Source of the DNA: Chlamydiota bacterium
Lineage (GTDB): Bacteria; Chlamydiota; Chlamydiia; Chlamydiales; SM23-39
DNA: 17,954 nt
Direction of reading: 5' to 3'
Assembly: GCA_027449725.1 (NCBI GenBank)
Contig: DAIDLB010000254.1
Span: 1-17,954, forward strand
The notes below the pieces were generated by a model. The model was not told where the DNA came from. It saw only the letters and a program-made list of their open reading frames with translations, and did no database searches. Of the stretch, positions 6,994-15,512 are shown in pieces (positions within the stretch are counted from its first letter, which is position 1; every line of letters starts with the position of its first letter). The position numbers were made by a program, and so were the translations under genes.

Positions 6994-7527
6994 ATGGCCC
7001 AATCGCCCCCGTCGTTACAAAAAAGCGAATGGATCTTCTTCGTCGTTATTCTCGCTCTCATCTCTACCGTTTTCACGATTTCAAAGCTCACGAGCGCCCG
7101 CAGCCTGGAGCGGCTTCAAAAATGGGAAAAAAAAGAGCCGCTTCCCGAAGTCTGGATTGAATTGGCTGGCCATGTAAAGCGTCCCGGCAAGTATAAACTC
7201 CGACCGGGCGAATGTCTCGGAGCTGCTCTCCGCAAAGCCGGCCTGAAGCCATTCGCAGACTTATCCGGTATCGACATTGCTCTTCTGCCGGATCGGTGCA
7301 TGCGGTTCGACATTCCCGAAGCCAGGACAATCCATATCCGCGTAGAGGGGTGTGTTAAGGAAATTTTAGAGCTGGAGGTTGACAGAGGCTCCAGAATTTC
7401 TGATCTAAAAGGGAAAATTGAGGTCACGGCCGACGCTGATCCGAAATTTTTCCGAAAAAGACGCAAGCTTCGCGAAGGTGAACTTGTGGAAATTCCGATA
7501 GACCCTAAAACAGTCTGTTTAAGGTAG
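6994..7527 (+). CDS. Membrane-anchored tandem SLBB/ComEA-like protein
   Basis: A 177-aa protein with one amino-terminal membrane helix (about residues 13-30, WIFFVVILALISTVFTIS), a short charged linker, and two beta-grasp-like units. Residues 52-108 show the SLBB signature (VWIELAGHVKRPGKYKLRPG, then AALRKAGL). Residues 113-168 look like a second, more diverged copy (IHIRVEGCVKEILELEVDRG, ending GELVEIPI). Such domains bind soluble ligands or pack in export and DNA-uptake proteins such as Wza/BexD and ComEA. The ligand here is unknown. The absence of a helix-hairpin-helix domain argues against a real ComEA. It has a strong Shine-Dalgarno (AGGGAAGGA) and sits just before the ribosomal cluster. 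I do not recall a Chlamydia counterpart at this place. Confidence 0.8.
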   Translation: MAQSPPSLQKSEWIFFVVILALISTVFTISKLTSARSLERLQKWEKKEPLPEVWIELAGHVKRPGKYKLRPGECLGAALRKAGLKPFADLSGIDIALLPDRCMRFDIPEARTIHIRVEGCVKEILELEVDRGSRISDLKGKIEVTADADPKFFRKRRKLREGELVEIPIDPKTVCLR

Positions 7528-7733
7528 ATGAGCGTGTATTTTTGGGGCGTATCTCTGTGGAGATTGAGATTTAAATTGAGGGAAAACACGAGGATGGATA
7601 TGCTCTTTGCTTATCTTTTTAAGTCAGATGTTCCATGTCGAAAGCTGGCTAAAAGTTTCACATTTGCTCATCCGGAAAATCGGGTAAGAAATGTGCAATG
7701 GATTGATATTACGAGTTTAAAGGAAAAACCATT
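7528..7733 (+). promoter_or_regulatory. Leader region of the ribosomal protein cluster
   Basis: These 206 bases separate the SLBB gene from rplC and are AT-richer than their surroundings. They hold a weak promoter candidate (7576-7604), a small hairpin ATCTC-TGTG-GAGAT (7551-7564) and the rplC Shine-Dalgarno AAAGGAAAA at 7719-7727. A 71-codon reading frame starting at the ATG at 7528 crosses the region into rplC, but it looks like no known protein. In many bacteria such a leader allows feedback control by a ribosomal protein. I cannot identify a known leader fold here. Confidence 0.45.
7576..7604 (+). promoter_or_regulatory. Candidate promoter for the ribosomal cluster
   Basis: TTGAGG (7576-7581), a 17-base spacer, then TATGCT (7599-7604). 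Each hexamer matches four of six sigma70-type consensus bases, and the spacing is ideal. It would give a leader of about 125 bases. The match is modest and could be chance. Confidence 0.35.
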
Positions 7734-8381
7734 ATGTCACTGACTTTGACGGGGCAGAAAAAAGGGATGACCCAAGTGTTCGACGAGCAAGGAAAAGTCG
7801 TCGTTTGCACGGTTATCCAAGTAGACCCGAATCCGGTCGTCCAGATCAAAAGTGCCGAGAAAGACGGCTACGGGGCGATTCAGCTTGCGGGGGTACCGCT
7901 TACGAAATCCAGGGCAAGAAATCAGACGAAGCCGATCAAAGGCCATTTTGCGAAGGCGGGAGTAGAATCTCACCGCTGCCTCAAAGAGTCCCGCGTCGGA
8001 GATGCGGAGCAGTACCAAGTCGGGCAATTGCTGGACTTGAGCCTGTTCAACGGTGTTCAATTTGTTGATGTTCAAGCCGTGTCGAAAGGAAAAGGGTTCC
8101 AGGGCGTCATGAAGCTGCATGGCTTCTCTGGCGGGCCTGCTGCCCATGGATCGGGTTTTCATCGCCATGCCGGCTCTACCGGTCAGCGTACAACTCCGGG
8201 ACGATGCTTCCCGAACGGGAAGAGAGCTTCTCGCATGGGCGGGGATCTCAAGACAGTGCAAAATTTGAGGGTCGTGGCGATTAAAGGAAATCTTCTCCTT
8301 GTGAAAGGGGCGGTTCCCGGCAGTCGCAATACGGTCGTAACAGTCAGTCGCGCTGTCAAGAAAACGGCTAAGAAAAAATAA
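7734..8381 (+). CDS. rplC: 50S ribosomal protein L3
   Basis: Early-assembly protein of the large subunit whose long loop reaches toward the peptidyl transferase centre. The 215-aa product opens with [20 protein letters not shown] and carries the hallmark loop [14 protein letters not shown] starting at residue 138. Length fits the family (about 205-220). It is the first gene of the ribosomal cluster: rpsJ, which precedes rplC in most bacteria, is not here. AAAGGAAAA precedes the ATG. Confidence 0.98.
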   Translation: MSLTLTGQKKGMTQVFDEQGKVVVCTVIQVDPNPVVQIKSAEKDGYGAIQLAGVPLTKSRARNQTKPIKGHFAKAGVESHRCLKESRVGDAEQYQVGQLLDLSLFNGVQFVDVQAVSKGKGFQGVMKLHGFSGGPAAHGSGFHRHAGSTGQRTTPGRCFPNGKRASRMGGDLKTVQNLRVVAIKGNLLLVKGAVPGSRNTVVTVSRAVKKTAKKK

Positions 8382-8399
8382 CGGAAAAGGAATAACACC

Positions 8400-9032
8400 G
8401 TGGCAACTCTTAAGAAATATGATCTAAGCGGTAAGGAAATCGGTTCCGTTCAGATCGACGATGCGCTTTTGGGTGTAGAAGCACATTCGCAGATGGTTAA
8501 GGACTACCTTGTCGCCATCCGCAACAATGCCCGCCAATGGTCGGCAAACACCAAGGGTCGAAAAGAAATCAATCGCACCGGACGAAAACCCCATCCTCAA
8601 AAAGGGCAGGGAAGAGCTCGTCAGGGCTGTTTCGCAGCTCCTCAGTACAAAGGCGGAGGGATCGTGTTTGGTCCGAAGCCTAAATTTGATCAGCACGTTC
8701 GAATCAATAAAAAAGAGCGTAAAGCTGCGATTCGTTTCCTTCTCGCTGAGAAAATCAAAGCAGATCAAGTCCATGTGCTTCAAGGCGAAAAAATGGAAAA
8801 ACCACAGACCAAGGTGGTTGCCGGTTTTTTAAAGTCGAAAGAGCTTCTGGAAGGGCGCGTTCTTTTCCTGGGTGAAAAGGCGTCCCATCCCGAGCTGTTT
8901 CTCAGCTCTAGAAATATTCCGAAAAAGGAATTTTCCAATTTTCAGACAGTGAATGGATATGAACTCGCACTTTGCCGAGATATCGTGATCCTGGATTCGG
9001 CTGTCGATCAACTGCTAGCGATTCTGGGTTAA
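8400..9032 (+). CDS. rplD: 50S ribosomal protein L4
   Basis: L4 binds domain I of 23S rRNA and lines the narrow part of the exit tunnel. The 210-aa product has the tunnel loop at about residues 58-94 (NRTGRKPHPQKGQGRARQG, then GGGIVFGPKP). Translation starts at a GTG: AAAAGGA lies nine bases upstream and the first residues (MATLKKYDLSG) match the usual amino end. In E. coli, L4 is the autogenous repressor of the S10 operon. Whether it acts on the leader before rplC here is unknown. Confidence 0.97.
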   Translation: MATLKKYDLSGKEIGSVQIDDALLGVEAHSQMVKDYLVAIRNNARQWSANTKGRKEINRTGRKPHPQKGQGRARQGCFAAPQYKGGGIVFGPKPKFDQHVRINKKERKAAIRFLLAEKIKADQVHVLQGEKMEKPQTKVVAGFLKSKELLEGRVLFLGEKASHPELFLSSRNIPKKEFSNFQTVNGYELALCRDIVILDSAVDQLLAILG

Positions 9033-9036
9033 TACT

Positions 9037-9375
9037 ATGACAAAGAAAAGTCCATATTCTATCATCAAAAGCCGCCGGATGACTGAAAAGTCCCGCGTGC
9101 TGGAAAATTTGCATGAATCTACCAGCAACAAGTGCACAAGCCGATGCAAGACGCCAAAGCTCGTGTTCGATGTGTTTCCTTCAGCCAATAAGTGCGAAAT
9201 CGCTCGGGCTATCGAGGAAATTTATGCCGATAAAAAAGTGAAGGTGTTGTCCGTCAATACCGTAACGATTAAGCCAAAGCAGCGCCGCGTAAGAGGCCGT
9301 TTAGGGATGACTCCCGGCGGTAAGAAGGCGATTGTGACGCTGACACCTGGCAACAAGATTGACGAGACAGTATAA
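9037..9375 (+). CDS. rplW: 50S ribosomal protein L23
   Basis: L23 lies at the exit of the nascent-chain tunnel, where trigger factor and SRP dock. Glu17 in [11 protein letters not shown] stands at the place of E. coli Glu18, the trigger-factor contact. The [20 protein letters not shown] stretch is the rRNA-binding loop. At 112 aa the protein is slightly longer than the usual 95-100. It starts four bases after the rplD stop with no clear Shine-Dalgarno, so translation is probably coupled to rplD. Confidence 0.96.
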   Translation: MTKKSPYSIIKSRRMTEKSRVLENLHESTSNKCTSRCKTPKLVFDVFPSANKCEIARAIEEIYADKKVKVLSVNTVTIKPKQRRVRGRLGMTPGGKKAIVTLTPGNKIDETV

Positions 9376-9386
9376 AGGAAGACCAT

Positions 9387-10211
9387 ATGCCTAAGCATTT
9401 TAGACCGATTACTCCGGGACAGCGCAAATTGGTTCTCCCGACGCTGATCGAGCTTGATCCGGCTGAAAAAGAAGCGCCAAAATCACTCTTTGTGCCGCAG
9501 CGCAGGACAAACGGACGCAACCATAGCGGACACATCACCTGCCGCCATAAAGGCGGGGGCCACAAAAAACGATTCCGTTTGATAGATTTCAAACGAGATA
9601 AGGAAAACATTCAGGCAACTGTTGCTGGCATCGAATACGATCCAAACCGGTCTGCCTTGATTGCCCTACTCCATTATGTCGATGGCGAAAAGCGCTTTAT
9701 CCTCTGCCCGCAAGGAATGAAAAAAGGGGATCAGGTTTGCACTTCCGACGAGCCTCCGTTTAAAGTCGGATGCTGCATGAGATTGAAGTTCATGCCAGTC
9801 GGATCTGTCATCCATAATATCGAGCTCCGACCGGGCCGTGGCGCCCAACTAGTAAGGTCTGCCGGACTTTCTGCGCAGCTCCAGGGTCGAAGCAACGGCT
9901 ATGCGACTCTCCGTATGCCATCCGGCGAAATGCGGCTCATCAACGAAGATTGCCGGGCAACTTTCGGGGCTGTATCGAATGCGGAGCATAATCTTCGCGT
10001 GTTCGGGAAAGCGGGACGGAAGCGTTGGCTCGGTATTCGACCAACCGTACGCGGCGTGCATATGAACCCGGTTGACCACCCTCATGGCGGGGGCGAAGGG
10101 CGCGGCAAGGGAAATCTTCCTCAAACTCCATGGGGACAATTTACCAAAGGCTTTAGAACGCGCTCGAAAAAGAAAACAAAGAAATGGGTAGTCAAGGAAC
10201 GCAGTAGGTAA
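9387..10211 (+). CDS. rplB: 50S ribosomal protein L2
   Basis: L2 is a core 23S-binding protein needed for subunit joining and for peptidyl transferase activity. The 274-aa sequence has the [13 protein letters not shown] motif (here [19 protein letters not shown], near residues 52-70), the central [27 protein letters not shown]3-like part split around residues 153-177, and the diagnostic [16 protein letters not shown] loop at about 228-243 with the functionally important histidine. Length matches the family. The ATG follows an AAGGAAG Shine-Dalgarno. Confidence 0.98.
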   Translation: MPKHFRPITPGQRKLVLPTLIELDPAEKEAPKSLFVPQRRTNGRNHSGHITCRHKGGGHKKRFRLIDFKRDKENIQATVAGIEYDPNRSALIALLHYVDGEKRFILCPQGMKKGDQVCTSDEPPFKVGCCMRLKFMPVGSVIHNIELRPGRGAQLVRSAGLSAQLQGRSNGYATLRMPSGEMRLINEDCRATFGAVSNAEHNLRVFGKAGRKRWLGIRPTVRGVHMNPVDHPHGGGEGRGKGNLPQTPWGQFTKGFRTRSKKKTKKWVVKERSR

Positions 10212-10214
10212 ACA

Positions 10215-10493
10215 ATGGGAAGATCTCTAAAAAAAGGACCCTTTGTCGATCACCATCTGAAAGCGAAAGTTGAAAAGATGAATCAGCAAAGCGCCAAAAA
10301 GAACATTAAGACCTGGTCTAGACGTTCCATGATTGTGCCGGATATGGTCGGACATACGTTCGATGTTCATAATGGAAAGAAATTTATCAGTGTCTATGTA
10401 TCTGAAAATATGGTTGGACACCGCCTGGGAGAGTTTTCGCCAACGAGAACTTTTAAAGGACATCCGAAAAAGTCAGCAGCAGCATCGACGTAG
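10215..10493 (+). CDS. rpsS: 30S ribosomal protein S19
   Basis: S19 sits in the head of the small subunit, pairs with S13 and contacts the A-site region. The 92-aa product shows the full signature: [14 protein letters not shown] at the amino end, then [41 protein letters not shown] and TRTFKGH. Length equals the bacterial norm. It begins three bases after the rplB stop. Confidence 0.97.
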   Translation: MGRSLKKGPFVDHHLKAKVEKMNQQSAKKNIKTWSRRSMIVPDMVGHTFDVHNGKKFISVYVSENMVGHRLGEFSPTRTFKGHPKKSAAAST

Positions 10494-10505
10494 GAAGGAA
10501 TAAGC

Positions 10506-10847
10506 ATGCAATTAGCTAAAGCAATCACGCGCTTTGTTCGAATTAGTCCGCGCAAAGCAAGGTATGCGGCCGACCTGATTCGCGGTCTGCCGGTCGATCA
10601 AGCATCCCTGCAGTTGGAATACTGTAAACTCCGTGGTGGACGTCTCATTAAGAAGACACTCGACAGCGCGGTGGCGAATGCCGAAACGCAGCTCGATCTG
10701 CGACGTGAAAATCTCAAGGTTCATGAAGTGAGAGTCGATCCAGGACCCATTTTGCGAAGAGCCAAACCGAGAAGCAAAGGTTCCTCCGTTCCCGTTAATA
10801 AACGGACGAGCCATTTTACTGTAATCGTAACGGCAAATCAAGGGTAG
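10506..10847 (+). CDS. rplV: 50S ribosomal protein L22
   Basis: L22 bridges all domains of 23S rRNA and sends a beta-hairpin into the exit tunnel, where mutations cause macrolide resistance in other bacteria. The 113-aa product has RISPRKARYAADLIRGLPVD near the amino end and the tunnel hairpin with its flanks at about residues 77-109 (PGPILRRAKPRSKGS, ending NKRTSHFTVIV). A GGAAGGAA Shine-Dalgarno precedes the ATG. Confidence 0.97.
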   Translation: MQLAKAITRFVRISPRKARYAADLIRGLPVDQASLQLEYCKLRGGRLIKKTLDSAVANAETQLDLRRENLKVHEVRVDPGPILRRAKPRSKGSSVPVNKRTSHFTVIVTANQG

Positions 10848-10851
10848 GGGA

Positions 10852-11508
10852 ATGGGACAAAAAGTATCGCCAACCGGTTTTAGACTTGTAACACGAAAAA
10901 GATGGCTATCAAACTGGTATGCCAACAAGCAAGAGTTTGGACAACTGATCGCGGAAGATAGAAAAATCCGCAAGTACCTGATGTCTAAGCCGGCTTGCCA
11001 AGGCGCTTCCCGTCTGCAAATCAAGCGGATGAGCGGAAAGATCGAAGTGACCATTTTTACATCCCGTCCAGGACTTGTGATCGGGAAAAAAGGGGCTGAG
11101 ATTGACGTTTTGAAAGCTGATCTGAGAAACTTTACCGGCAAGGAAGTATGGATCGAAGTTGAGGAAATCAAACGCCCCGATCTCGATGCAAAGCTTGTTG
11201 CAGACGGAATTGCAAAACAGCTCGAGAGACGGATTCCGTTCCGTAGAGTGTTGAAGAAAGTGATGCAAACATCGATGGATGCAGGAGCTGCAGGGATCAA
11301 AGTGCAGATTTCCGGGCGAATCGGTGGAGCAGAAATCGCTCGAGTTGAATGGTATAAAGAGGGACGAATTCCTCTTCATACACTCAGAGCTGATATTGAT
11401 TACGCAATGGGACGTGCAGAAACTACTTACGGATCGATCGGAGTTAAAGTCTGGATCAATCGCGGTGAAGAGGTTCTTCGTGCTCCTAAATCTGCGAGCG
11501 GAGGTTAA
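10852..11508 (+). CDS. rpsC: 30S ribosomal protein S3
   Basis: S3 lies at the mRNA entry channel and has helicase activity with S4 and S5. The 218-aa protein begins [11 protein letters not shown] and has a KH RNA-binding domain with the GKKG loop at residues 78-81 ([15 protein letters not shown]). The carboxy half has the usual [20 protein letters not shown] segment and ends [12 protein letters not shown] before a short tail. Length is normal. Confidence 0.98.
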   Translation: MGQKVSPTGFRLVTRKRWLSNWYANKQEFGQLIAEDRKIRKYLMSKPACQGASRLQIKRMSGKIEVTIFTSRPGLVIGKKGAEIDVLKADLRNFTGKEVWIEVEEIKRPDLDAKLVADGIAKQLERRIPFRRVLKKVMQTSMDAGAAGIKVQISGRIGGAEIARVEWYKEGRIPLHTLRADIDYAMGRAETTYGSIGVKVWINRGEEVLRAPKSASGG

Positions 11509-11510
11509 TC

Positions 11511-11930
11511 ATGGCCCTGATGCCAACACGAACGAAATTTAGAAAACAACAGCGCGGGTCTCTTGCAGGAAATGCGAAGGGCGGAGCTTTTGTCGAGTTC
11601 GGCGAATTCGGAATGCAGGCGATGGAGCGAGGCTGGATTAACGGAAAGCAAATTGAAGCATGCCGTGTAGCGATCAGCCGCTTCTTTAGCCGTAAAGGCA
11701 AGGTCTGGATTAAGATTTTTCCGGATAAGCCTGTTTCAAAAAAACCGGCTGAAACACGAATGGGTACTGGTAAAGGCGCTCCCGAATTTTGGGTTGCATG
11801 CGTAAAACCGGGACGTGTTTTATTCGAAGTAGCGAACGTAACTCGGGAAGAGGCGCAGCAAGCATTGAGGCTTGCCGCTGCTAAACTGCCGATTAAAACA
11901 AAATTTGTCGACCGGCTGGAGGAAGTCTAA
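11511..11930 (+). CDS. rplP: 50S ribosomal protein L16
   Basis: L16 helps position tRNA in the A and P sites of the large subunit. The 139-aa product opens [20 protein letters not shown] and contains the conserved core [21 protein letters not shown] near residues 83-103. The arginine in that motif corresponds to the one hydroxylated in E. coli, although no modifying enzyme is visible in this window. It starts two bases after the rpsC stop. Confidence 0.97.
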   Translation: MALMPTRTKFRKQQRGSLAGNAKGGAFVEFGEFGMQAMERGWINGKQIEACRVAISRFFSRKGKVWIKIFPDKPVSKKPAETRMGTGKGAPEFWVACVKPGRVLFEVANVTREEAQQALRLAAAKLPIKTKFVDRLEEV

Positions 11931-11931
11931 T

Positions 11932-12138
11932 ATGGCTAAACGAAAAAAGGCGTCTGCCTCCGAAAGGTCGGTAGAAGAGCTGCAAAAGGCTGCAGCGGAT
12001 CTGGAAGCAGAGATTTTTATGCTTCGCAATGAATTGGCTCTCCAGCGAAAGCTGGAAAAGCCACATTTATTGAAAGAAAAGCGGCATGAGCGCGCGCGCA
12101 TCCTGACGCTCATGACACAACAGCAGAGAGAGGCTTAA
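11932..12138 (+). CDS. rpmC: 50S ribosomal protein L29
   Basis: L29 is a small two-helix protein next to L23 at the tunnel exit. The 68-aa product has a lysine-rich start ([20 protein letters not shown]), then the family pattern [20 protein letters not shown] and a basic second helix [11 protein letters not shown]. The ATG at 11932 follows a strong GGAGGAAG just inside the end of rplP. The upstream in-frame extension overlaps rplP and is not supported. Its stop codon shares one base with the rpsQ start (TAATG). Confidence 0.93.
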   Translation: MAKRKKASASERSVEELQKAAADLEAEIFMLRNELALQRKLEKPHLLKEKRHERARILTLMTQQQREA

Positions 12139-12392
12139 TGGACACGCAAACAAGACGAGGGCGCAAAGAAAAAGTCGGCGTCGTTATCTCGAATAAAATG
12201 GATAAGACGGTAGCTGTTCGCGTTACCAAAAAAATGCGCCATCCCAAGTATGGCAAAGTCATCGAGCTGAGCAAGAAATTCTACGCTCACGACGAAACAG
12301 ATGCCCTTGAGTTGGGACAAACAGTTCGAATTATGGAAACACGCCCTCTTTCCAAGCTGAAGCGATGGCGAGTCGTCGAAGTGATGCAATAG
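12138..12392 (+). CDS. rpsQ: 30S ribosomal protein S17
   Basis: S17 is an OB-fold protein that organises the 5-prime domain of 16S rRNA. The 84-aa product has the signature [18 protein letters not shown] near residues 12-29, followed by [20 protein letters not shown], and ends in the [14 protein letters not shown] segment. Its ATG overlaps the rpmC stop by one base, which implies coupled translation. Confidence 0.96.
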   Translation: MDTQTRRGRKEKVGVVISNKMDKTVAVRVTKKMRHPKYGKVIELSKKFYAHDETDALELGQTVRIMETRPLSKLKRWRVVEVMQ

Positions 12393-12411
12393 GGATAGGG
12401 GTTTAACGAGT

Positions 12412-12780
12412 ATGATTCAACAGGAAACAAATCTGACTGTAGCTGACAATACAGGCGCAAAGAAGGTGCGTTGCTTTAAGGTCCTTGGCGGATCGAGAAA
12501 GCGCTACGCAGCCGTTGGCGAAATCATTGTCTGCTCGATCAAGGAAGCCGATCCGAAAGGTGCGGTAAAGAAAGGCGACGTCGTTAAAGCGGTCGTAGTA
12601 AGGACGAAGGGTTACATCCGCAGGCCGGATGGCTCGCTTCTCCGATTTTATGACAATAGCTGCGTGATTATCGACGACAAGAACAATCCGAAAGGAACAC
12701 GTATTTTTGGTCCGATTGCACGGGAAGTCCGCGATAGCGGATTCGTGAAGATCAGTTCGCTGGCTCCAGAGGTTATTTGA
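12412..12780 (+). CDS. rplN: 50S ribosomal protein L14
   Basis: L14 forms part of the subunit interface and is the docking point of the silencing factor RsfS in bacteria. The 122-aa product matches exactly the usual length. It carries [20 protein letters not shown] at the start, the core [21 protein letters not shown] and the [20 protein letters not shown] segment near the end. A 19-base gap separates it from rpsQ. Confidence 0.98.
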   Translation: MIQQETNLTVADNTGAKKVRCFKVLGGSRKRYAAVGEIIVCSIKEADPKGAVKKGDVVKAVVVRTKGYIRRPDGSLLRFYDNSCVIIDDKNNPKGTRIFGPIAREVRDSGFVKISSLAPEVI

Positions 12781-12788
12781 GGAAGATG

Positions 12789-13121
12789 ATGAGCAAAAAA
12801 ATTCGAAAGGGCGATCGCGTATTGGTTATCGCCGGCAATGACAAAGGAAGAGCGGGCGAAGTCTTGATGAGAACAGAAGATCGCGTTCTGATTCAAGGGG
12901 TGAACATTCGGAAGAAACATCTGAAGAGAACACAGGAAACGCCGGGTGGGCGCATCGTTGAGATGGAAGCACCCATTCATGTATCCAATGTATGCCTCTG
13001 TGATAAAGAAAATCAGCCATTAAAGCTGCAAGTTAAACAGGATCAAAGCGGCGAGCGAAAGCTAGTCTATCGCGACGGCTCGAAAGAAGTCGTCTACCGC
13101 TCAGTTAAAAAACCAGCATAG
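12789..13121 (+). CDS. rplX: 50S ribosomal protein L24
   Basis: L24 starts assembly of the large subunit by binding the 5-prime end of 23S rRNA. A KOW motif occupies about residues 5-32 ([21 protein letters not shown]). The 110-aa length fits chlamydial L24 of about 111. The reading frame is open from a TTG at 12777, and ATGs occur at 12786 and 12789. I chose 12789 because GAGG at 12779-12782, which spans the rplN stop, is six bases from it. The ATG at 12786 would add one methionine. Confidence 0.94.
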   Translation: MSKKIRKGDRVLVIAGNDKGRAGEVLMRTEDRVLIQGVNIRKKHLKRTQETPGGRIVEMEAPIHVSNVCLCDKENQPLKLQVKQDQSGERKLVYRDGSKEVVYRSVKKPA

Positions 13122-13126
13122 GACCT

Positions 13127-13660
13127 ATGTCTATTCTTCAAAAAAAGTACAAAGAGCAGGTATTGCCCGAGCTGCGCAACCTGCACCCAGGCAGAAGCGC
13201 CATGGAAATGCCCAAGCTGAGCAAGATTGTGATCAGTATGGGACTCTCAGAAGCTCTGAAAGATAAGAACGCAATTCAGGATCATGGCAAAGAATTGAGC
13301 ATGCTTTCTGGACAAAAGCCCATAGTCACTAAAGCGAAGAAGGCGATTTCGAACTTCAAGCTTAGAGAAGGACAGCCGATCGGTCTGATGGTGACACTCC
13401 GTGGCAAAAGAATGTATGATTTCTTCGACAGATTCTGTAATATCGTATCGCCGAGAATCCACGACTTCCGAGGCTTCAACAAGAAAGGCGATGGACGAGG
13501 CAACTATAATTTTGGAATCACTGATCAGCAGATTTTTCCTGAGATTAATCTGGACGAAGTGAAACGTACGCAAGGGATGAATATTACGATTGTAACGACT
13601 GCAAAAAGCGACGATGACTGCTTCCAGCTGTTATCGATGCTGGGCTTTCCGTTCAAGTAA
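13127..13660 (+). CDS. rplE: 50S ribosomal protein L5
   Basis: L5 joins 5S rRNA to the central protuberance and contacts P-site tRNA. The 177-aa product shows the family blocks [60 protein letters not shown] and a [20 protein letters not shown] stretch. Length matches the usual 178-180. In most bacteria rpsN follows, but here rpsH is next, only ten bases on. Confidence 0.97.
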   Translation: MSILQKKYKEQVLPELRNLHPGRSAMEMPKLSKIVISMGLSEALKDKNAIQDHGKELSMLSGQKPIVTKAKKAISNFKLREGQPIGLMVTLRGKRMYDFFDRFCNIVSPRIHDFRGFNKKGDGRGNYNFGITDQQIFPEINLDEVKRTQGMNITIVTTAKSDDDCFQLLSMLGFPFK

Positions 13661-13670
13661 GGGGTAAAAT

Positions 13671-14063
13671 ATGGCTTTTAATGATCCAATCTCAGAAATG
13701 CTGACCAAGGTGCGCAATGCAAAAGACGCGCAGCACCGCTATGTCGATTTGCGCAGCAGCAAAATGATCTTGCAAATTCTAGAGATCATCAAGCGCTTCG
13801 GTTTTGTAGAGAACTACCTCGTTAATGACGAGCTGAAGAAGATTCGCGTTTTCCTCAGATACAACAAAAACCGCAAGAGCATCATTCATGGTTTGAAGCG
13901 GGAATCTAAGCCCGGACTGAGACGATATATTGGATATCAAGAGATTCCAAATATTATGAATGGGATGGGACTTGCAATTCTTACTTCGAGCAAAGGCGTG
14001 CTCGATGGTGAAACAGCCCGCAACCTTAAGGTTGGCGGCGAGATCCTTTGCACGATTTGGTAG
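13671..14063 (+). CDS. rpsH: 30S ribosomal protein S8
   Basis: S8 is a primary 16S-binding protein of the platform. In E. coli it also represses spc-operon translation. The 130-aa product opens with NDPISEMLTKVRNA and has the conserved RESKPGLRRY and GLAILTSSKGVLDGETAR segments, ending GGEILCTIW. Length is normal. A GGGGTAAA purine tract precedes its ATG. Whether it is an autogenous regulator here cannot be judged. Confidence 0.97.
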   Translation: MAFNDPISEMLTKVRNAKDAQHRYVDLRSSKMILQILEIIKRFGFVENYLVNDELKKIRVFLRYNKNRKSIIHGLKRESKPGLRRYIGYQEIPNIMNGMGLAILTSSKGVLDGETARNLKVGGEILCTIW

Positions 14064-14075
14064 GAGAAACTGAGA

Positions 14076-14621
14076 ATGTCAAGATTAGCGAAAAAGCCTA
14101 TCTCTCTCCCGAAGGGTGTGGAAATAAAGGCAACGGCTGACGGCCAAGTACACGTGAAGGGGCCGAAAGGCGCTGTTCAGGTGAAACTTGCACACGGCTT
14201 GAAATTGGTAACGGAAGGCGATCAGCTGCATGTAAACCGCGAAGAGGCAATCGAGCTGAGCAAAGCCGAGCATGGACTCTTTTGGGCATTGGTCCGCAAT
14301 GCGATTACCGGCGTAAGCGAAGGTTTCGAAAAGAAACTGACACTGATTGGCGTTGGATACAAGGCAGCTGTTGCAGGTTCAAAACTTGATCTGCAGCTTG
14401 GCTATTCCCACCCGACCGCAGTTGAGATCCCTAAAACGCTGCAAGTAACTGTTGAAAAAGGAACTGCGATCACTATTAAGGGATCTGATCGACATGAAGT
14501 AGGGCAATTTGCAGCTGCTGTACGAGCAATGAAACCGCCTGAGCCGTATAAGGGCAAAGGGATTCGTTATGAAAACGAATTCGTCCGTAAGAAAGAAGGC
14601 AAGGCAGCAAAAGGTAAATAA
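14076..14621 (+). CDS. rplF: 50S ribosomal protein L6
   Basis: L6 binds near the sarcin-ricin loop and the elongation-factor site. The 181-aa product has the typical two-domain plan: KPISLPKGVEIKATADGQV opens domain one, VSEGFEKKLTLIGVGYKAAV marks the domain boundary, and GSDRHEVGQFAAAVRAMKPP followed by YKGKGIRYENEFVRKKEGKA closes domain two. Length fits the 177-183 range. Confidence 0.98.
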   Translation: MSRLAKKPISLPKGVEIKATADGQVHVKGPKGAVQVKLAHGLKLVTEGDQLHVNREEAIELSKAEHGLFWALVRNAITGVSEGFEKKLTLIGVGYKAAVAGSKLDLQLGYSHPTAVEIPKTLQVTVEKGTAITIKGSDRHEVGQFAAAVRAMKPPEPYKGKGIRYENEFVRKKEGKAAKGK

Positions 14622-14626
14622 GAATT

Positions 14627-14992
14627 ATGGATAATTCACTGAAGAAAAGAGCAAAATCCCGATGGGCTCGAGTTCACAGAGTTCGCAATGGTCTGACATC
14701 GGGTACTGCAATAAAGCCCCGTCTGTCTGTATCCAAGACGAATCTGCATATCTATGCCCAGCTGATCGACGATGAGAAAGGTGTAACGATTGCAGGAATC
14801 GGAACCCAGTCCAAAGCCAATAAGAGTTTGGGTAAATCCAAAGAATCGGCGAAGACGATTGGCCAGCAGATCGCACAGATTGCTAAAGAAAAGAATATCA
14901 ACGCTGTCGTTTTCGACCGTGGCCGCTGTAAGTATCATGGGCTTTTGGCTCAGCTCGCCGACGCTGCTCGCGAAGCCGGCTTGAATTTTTAA
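14627..14992 (+). CDS. rplR: 50S ribosomal protein L18
   Basis: L18 binds 5S rRNA with L5 and helps attach it to 23S rRNA. The 121-aa product has a basic amino tail (KKRAKSRWARVHRVR), the KPRLSVSKTNLHIYAQLIDD strand region and the typical end NAVVFDRGRCKYHGLLAQLA followed by DAAREAGLNF. It starts five bases after rplF with only a weak Shine-Dalgarno. Confidence 0.97.
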   Translation: MDNSLKKRAKSRWARVHRVRNGLTSGTAIKPRLSVSKTNLHIYAQLIDDEKGVTIAGIGTQSKANKSLGKSKESAKTIGQQIAQIAKEKNINAVVFDRGRCKYHGLLAQLADAAREAGLNF

Positions 14993-15005
14993 TTGAGGAA
15001 TAAAC

Positions 15006-15512
15006 ATGGCCAGGGAAATGGAAAGAAATCGTCACGATGACTCGAGCAGTGAATTTGAGGAAAAAGTACTTTATATCAACCGATGCTCGAAGGTGGTCAA
15101 AGGCGGGAGAAAGTTCAGCTTTTCCGCGTTGATTCTCATCGGCGACGGACAAGGCCGCGTCGGTTATGGATTTGCAAAAGCAAATGAAGTGTCCGATGCT
15201 ATCCGCAAAGGAAGCGATGCAGCGAGAAAGAATGTCATTACGATTGAGATGGAGGGATCGACGATCCCTCACGAAATCGTAGTGGAATGGGATGGATCGA
15301 AAGTGCTTCTTAAGCCGGCTCCCGAGGGAACAGGCATTGTCGCCGGATCGAAAGTCCGTTCTGTATTGGAACTTGGCGGTGTAAAAAACGTCGTTGCAAA
15401 AAGTTTGGGATCGAACAACCCATTGAACCAGGTGAAGGCGACATTTAAAGCTCTTCTGCGCCTGAAGAATAGAGAAAAATGTCTCTCCGAACGAAGAGGG
15501 GAAGCGGTATGA
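15006..15512 (+). CDS. rpsE: 30S ribosomal protein S5
   Basis: S5 affects decoding accuracy and forms part of the mRNA entry channel. The 168-aa product has the double-stranded-RNA-binding-like domain (VVKGGRKFSFSALILIGDGQ, then GRVGYGFAKANEVSDAIRKG) and the S5 carboxy domain (GTGIVAGSKVRSVLELGGVK, then SLGSNNPLNQVKATFKAL). GAGGAATAAAC precedes the ATG. The stop overlaps the rplO start as ATGA. No rpmD lies between them. Confidence 0.98.
   Translation: MAREMERNRHDDSSSEFEEKVLYINRCSKVVKGGRKFSFSALILIGDGQGRVGYGFAKANEVSDAIRKGSDAARKNVITIEMEGSTIPHEIVVEWDGSKVLLKPAPEGTGIVAGSKVRSVLELGGVKNVVAKSLGSNNPLNQVKATFKALLRLKNREKCLSERRGEAV

Noticed and set aside
7528..7743. 71-codon frame between the SLBB gene and rplC
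   Set aside because: It starts on the previous stop and runs into rplC in another frame. It has no domain or hydrophobic pattern and only a weak AAGG upstream. Treated as leader sequence, though a small peptide cannot be excluded.
10512..11300. Long minus-strand frame (262 codons) opposite rplV and rpsC
   Set aside because: It is entirely antisense to two well-recognised ribosomal genes and has no protein character of its own.
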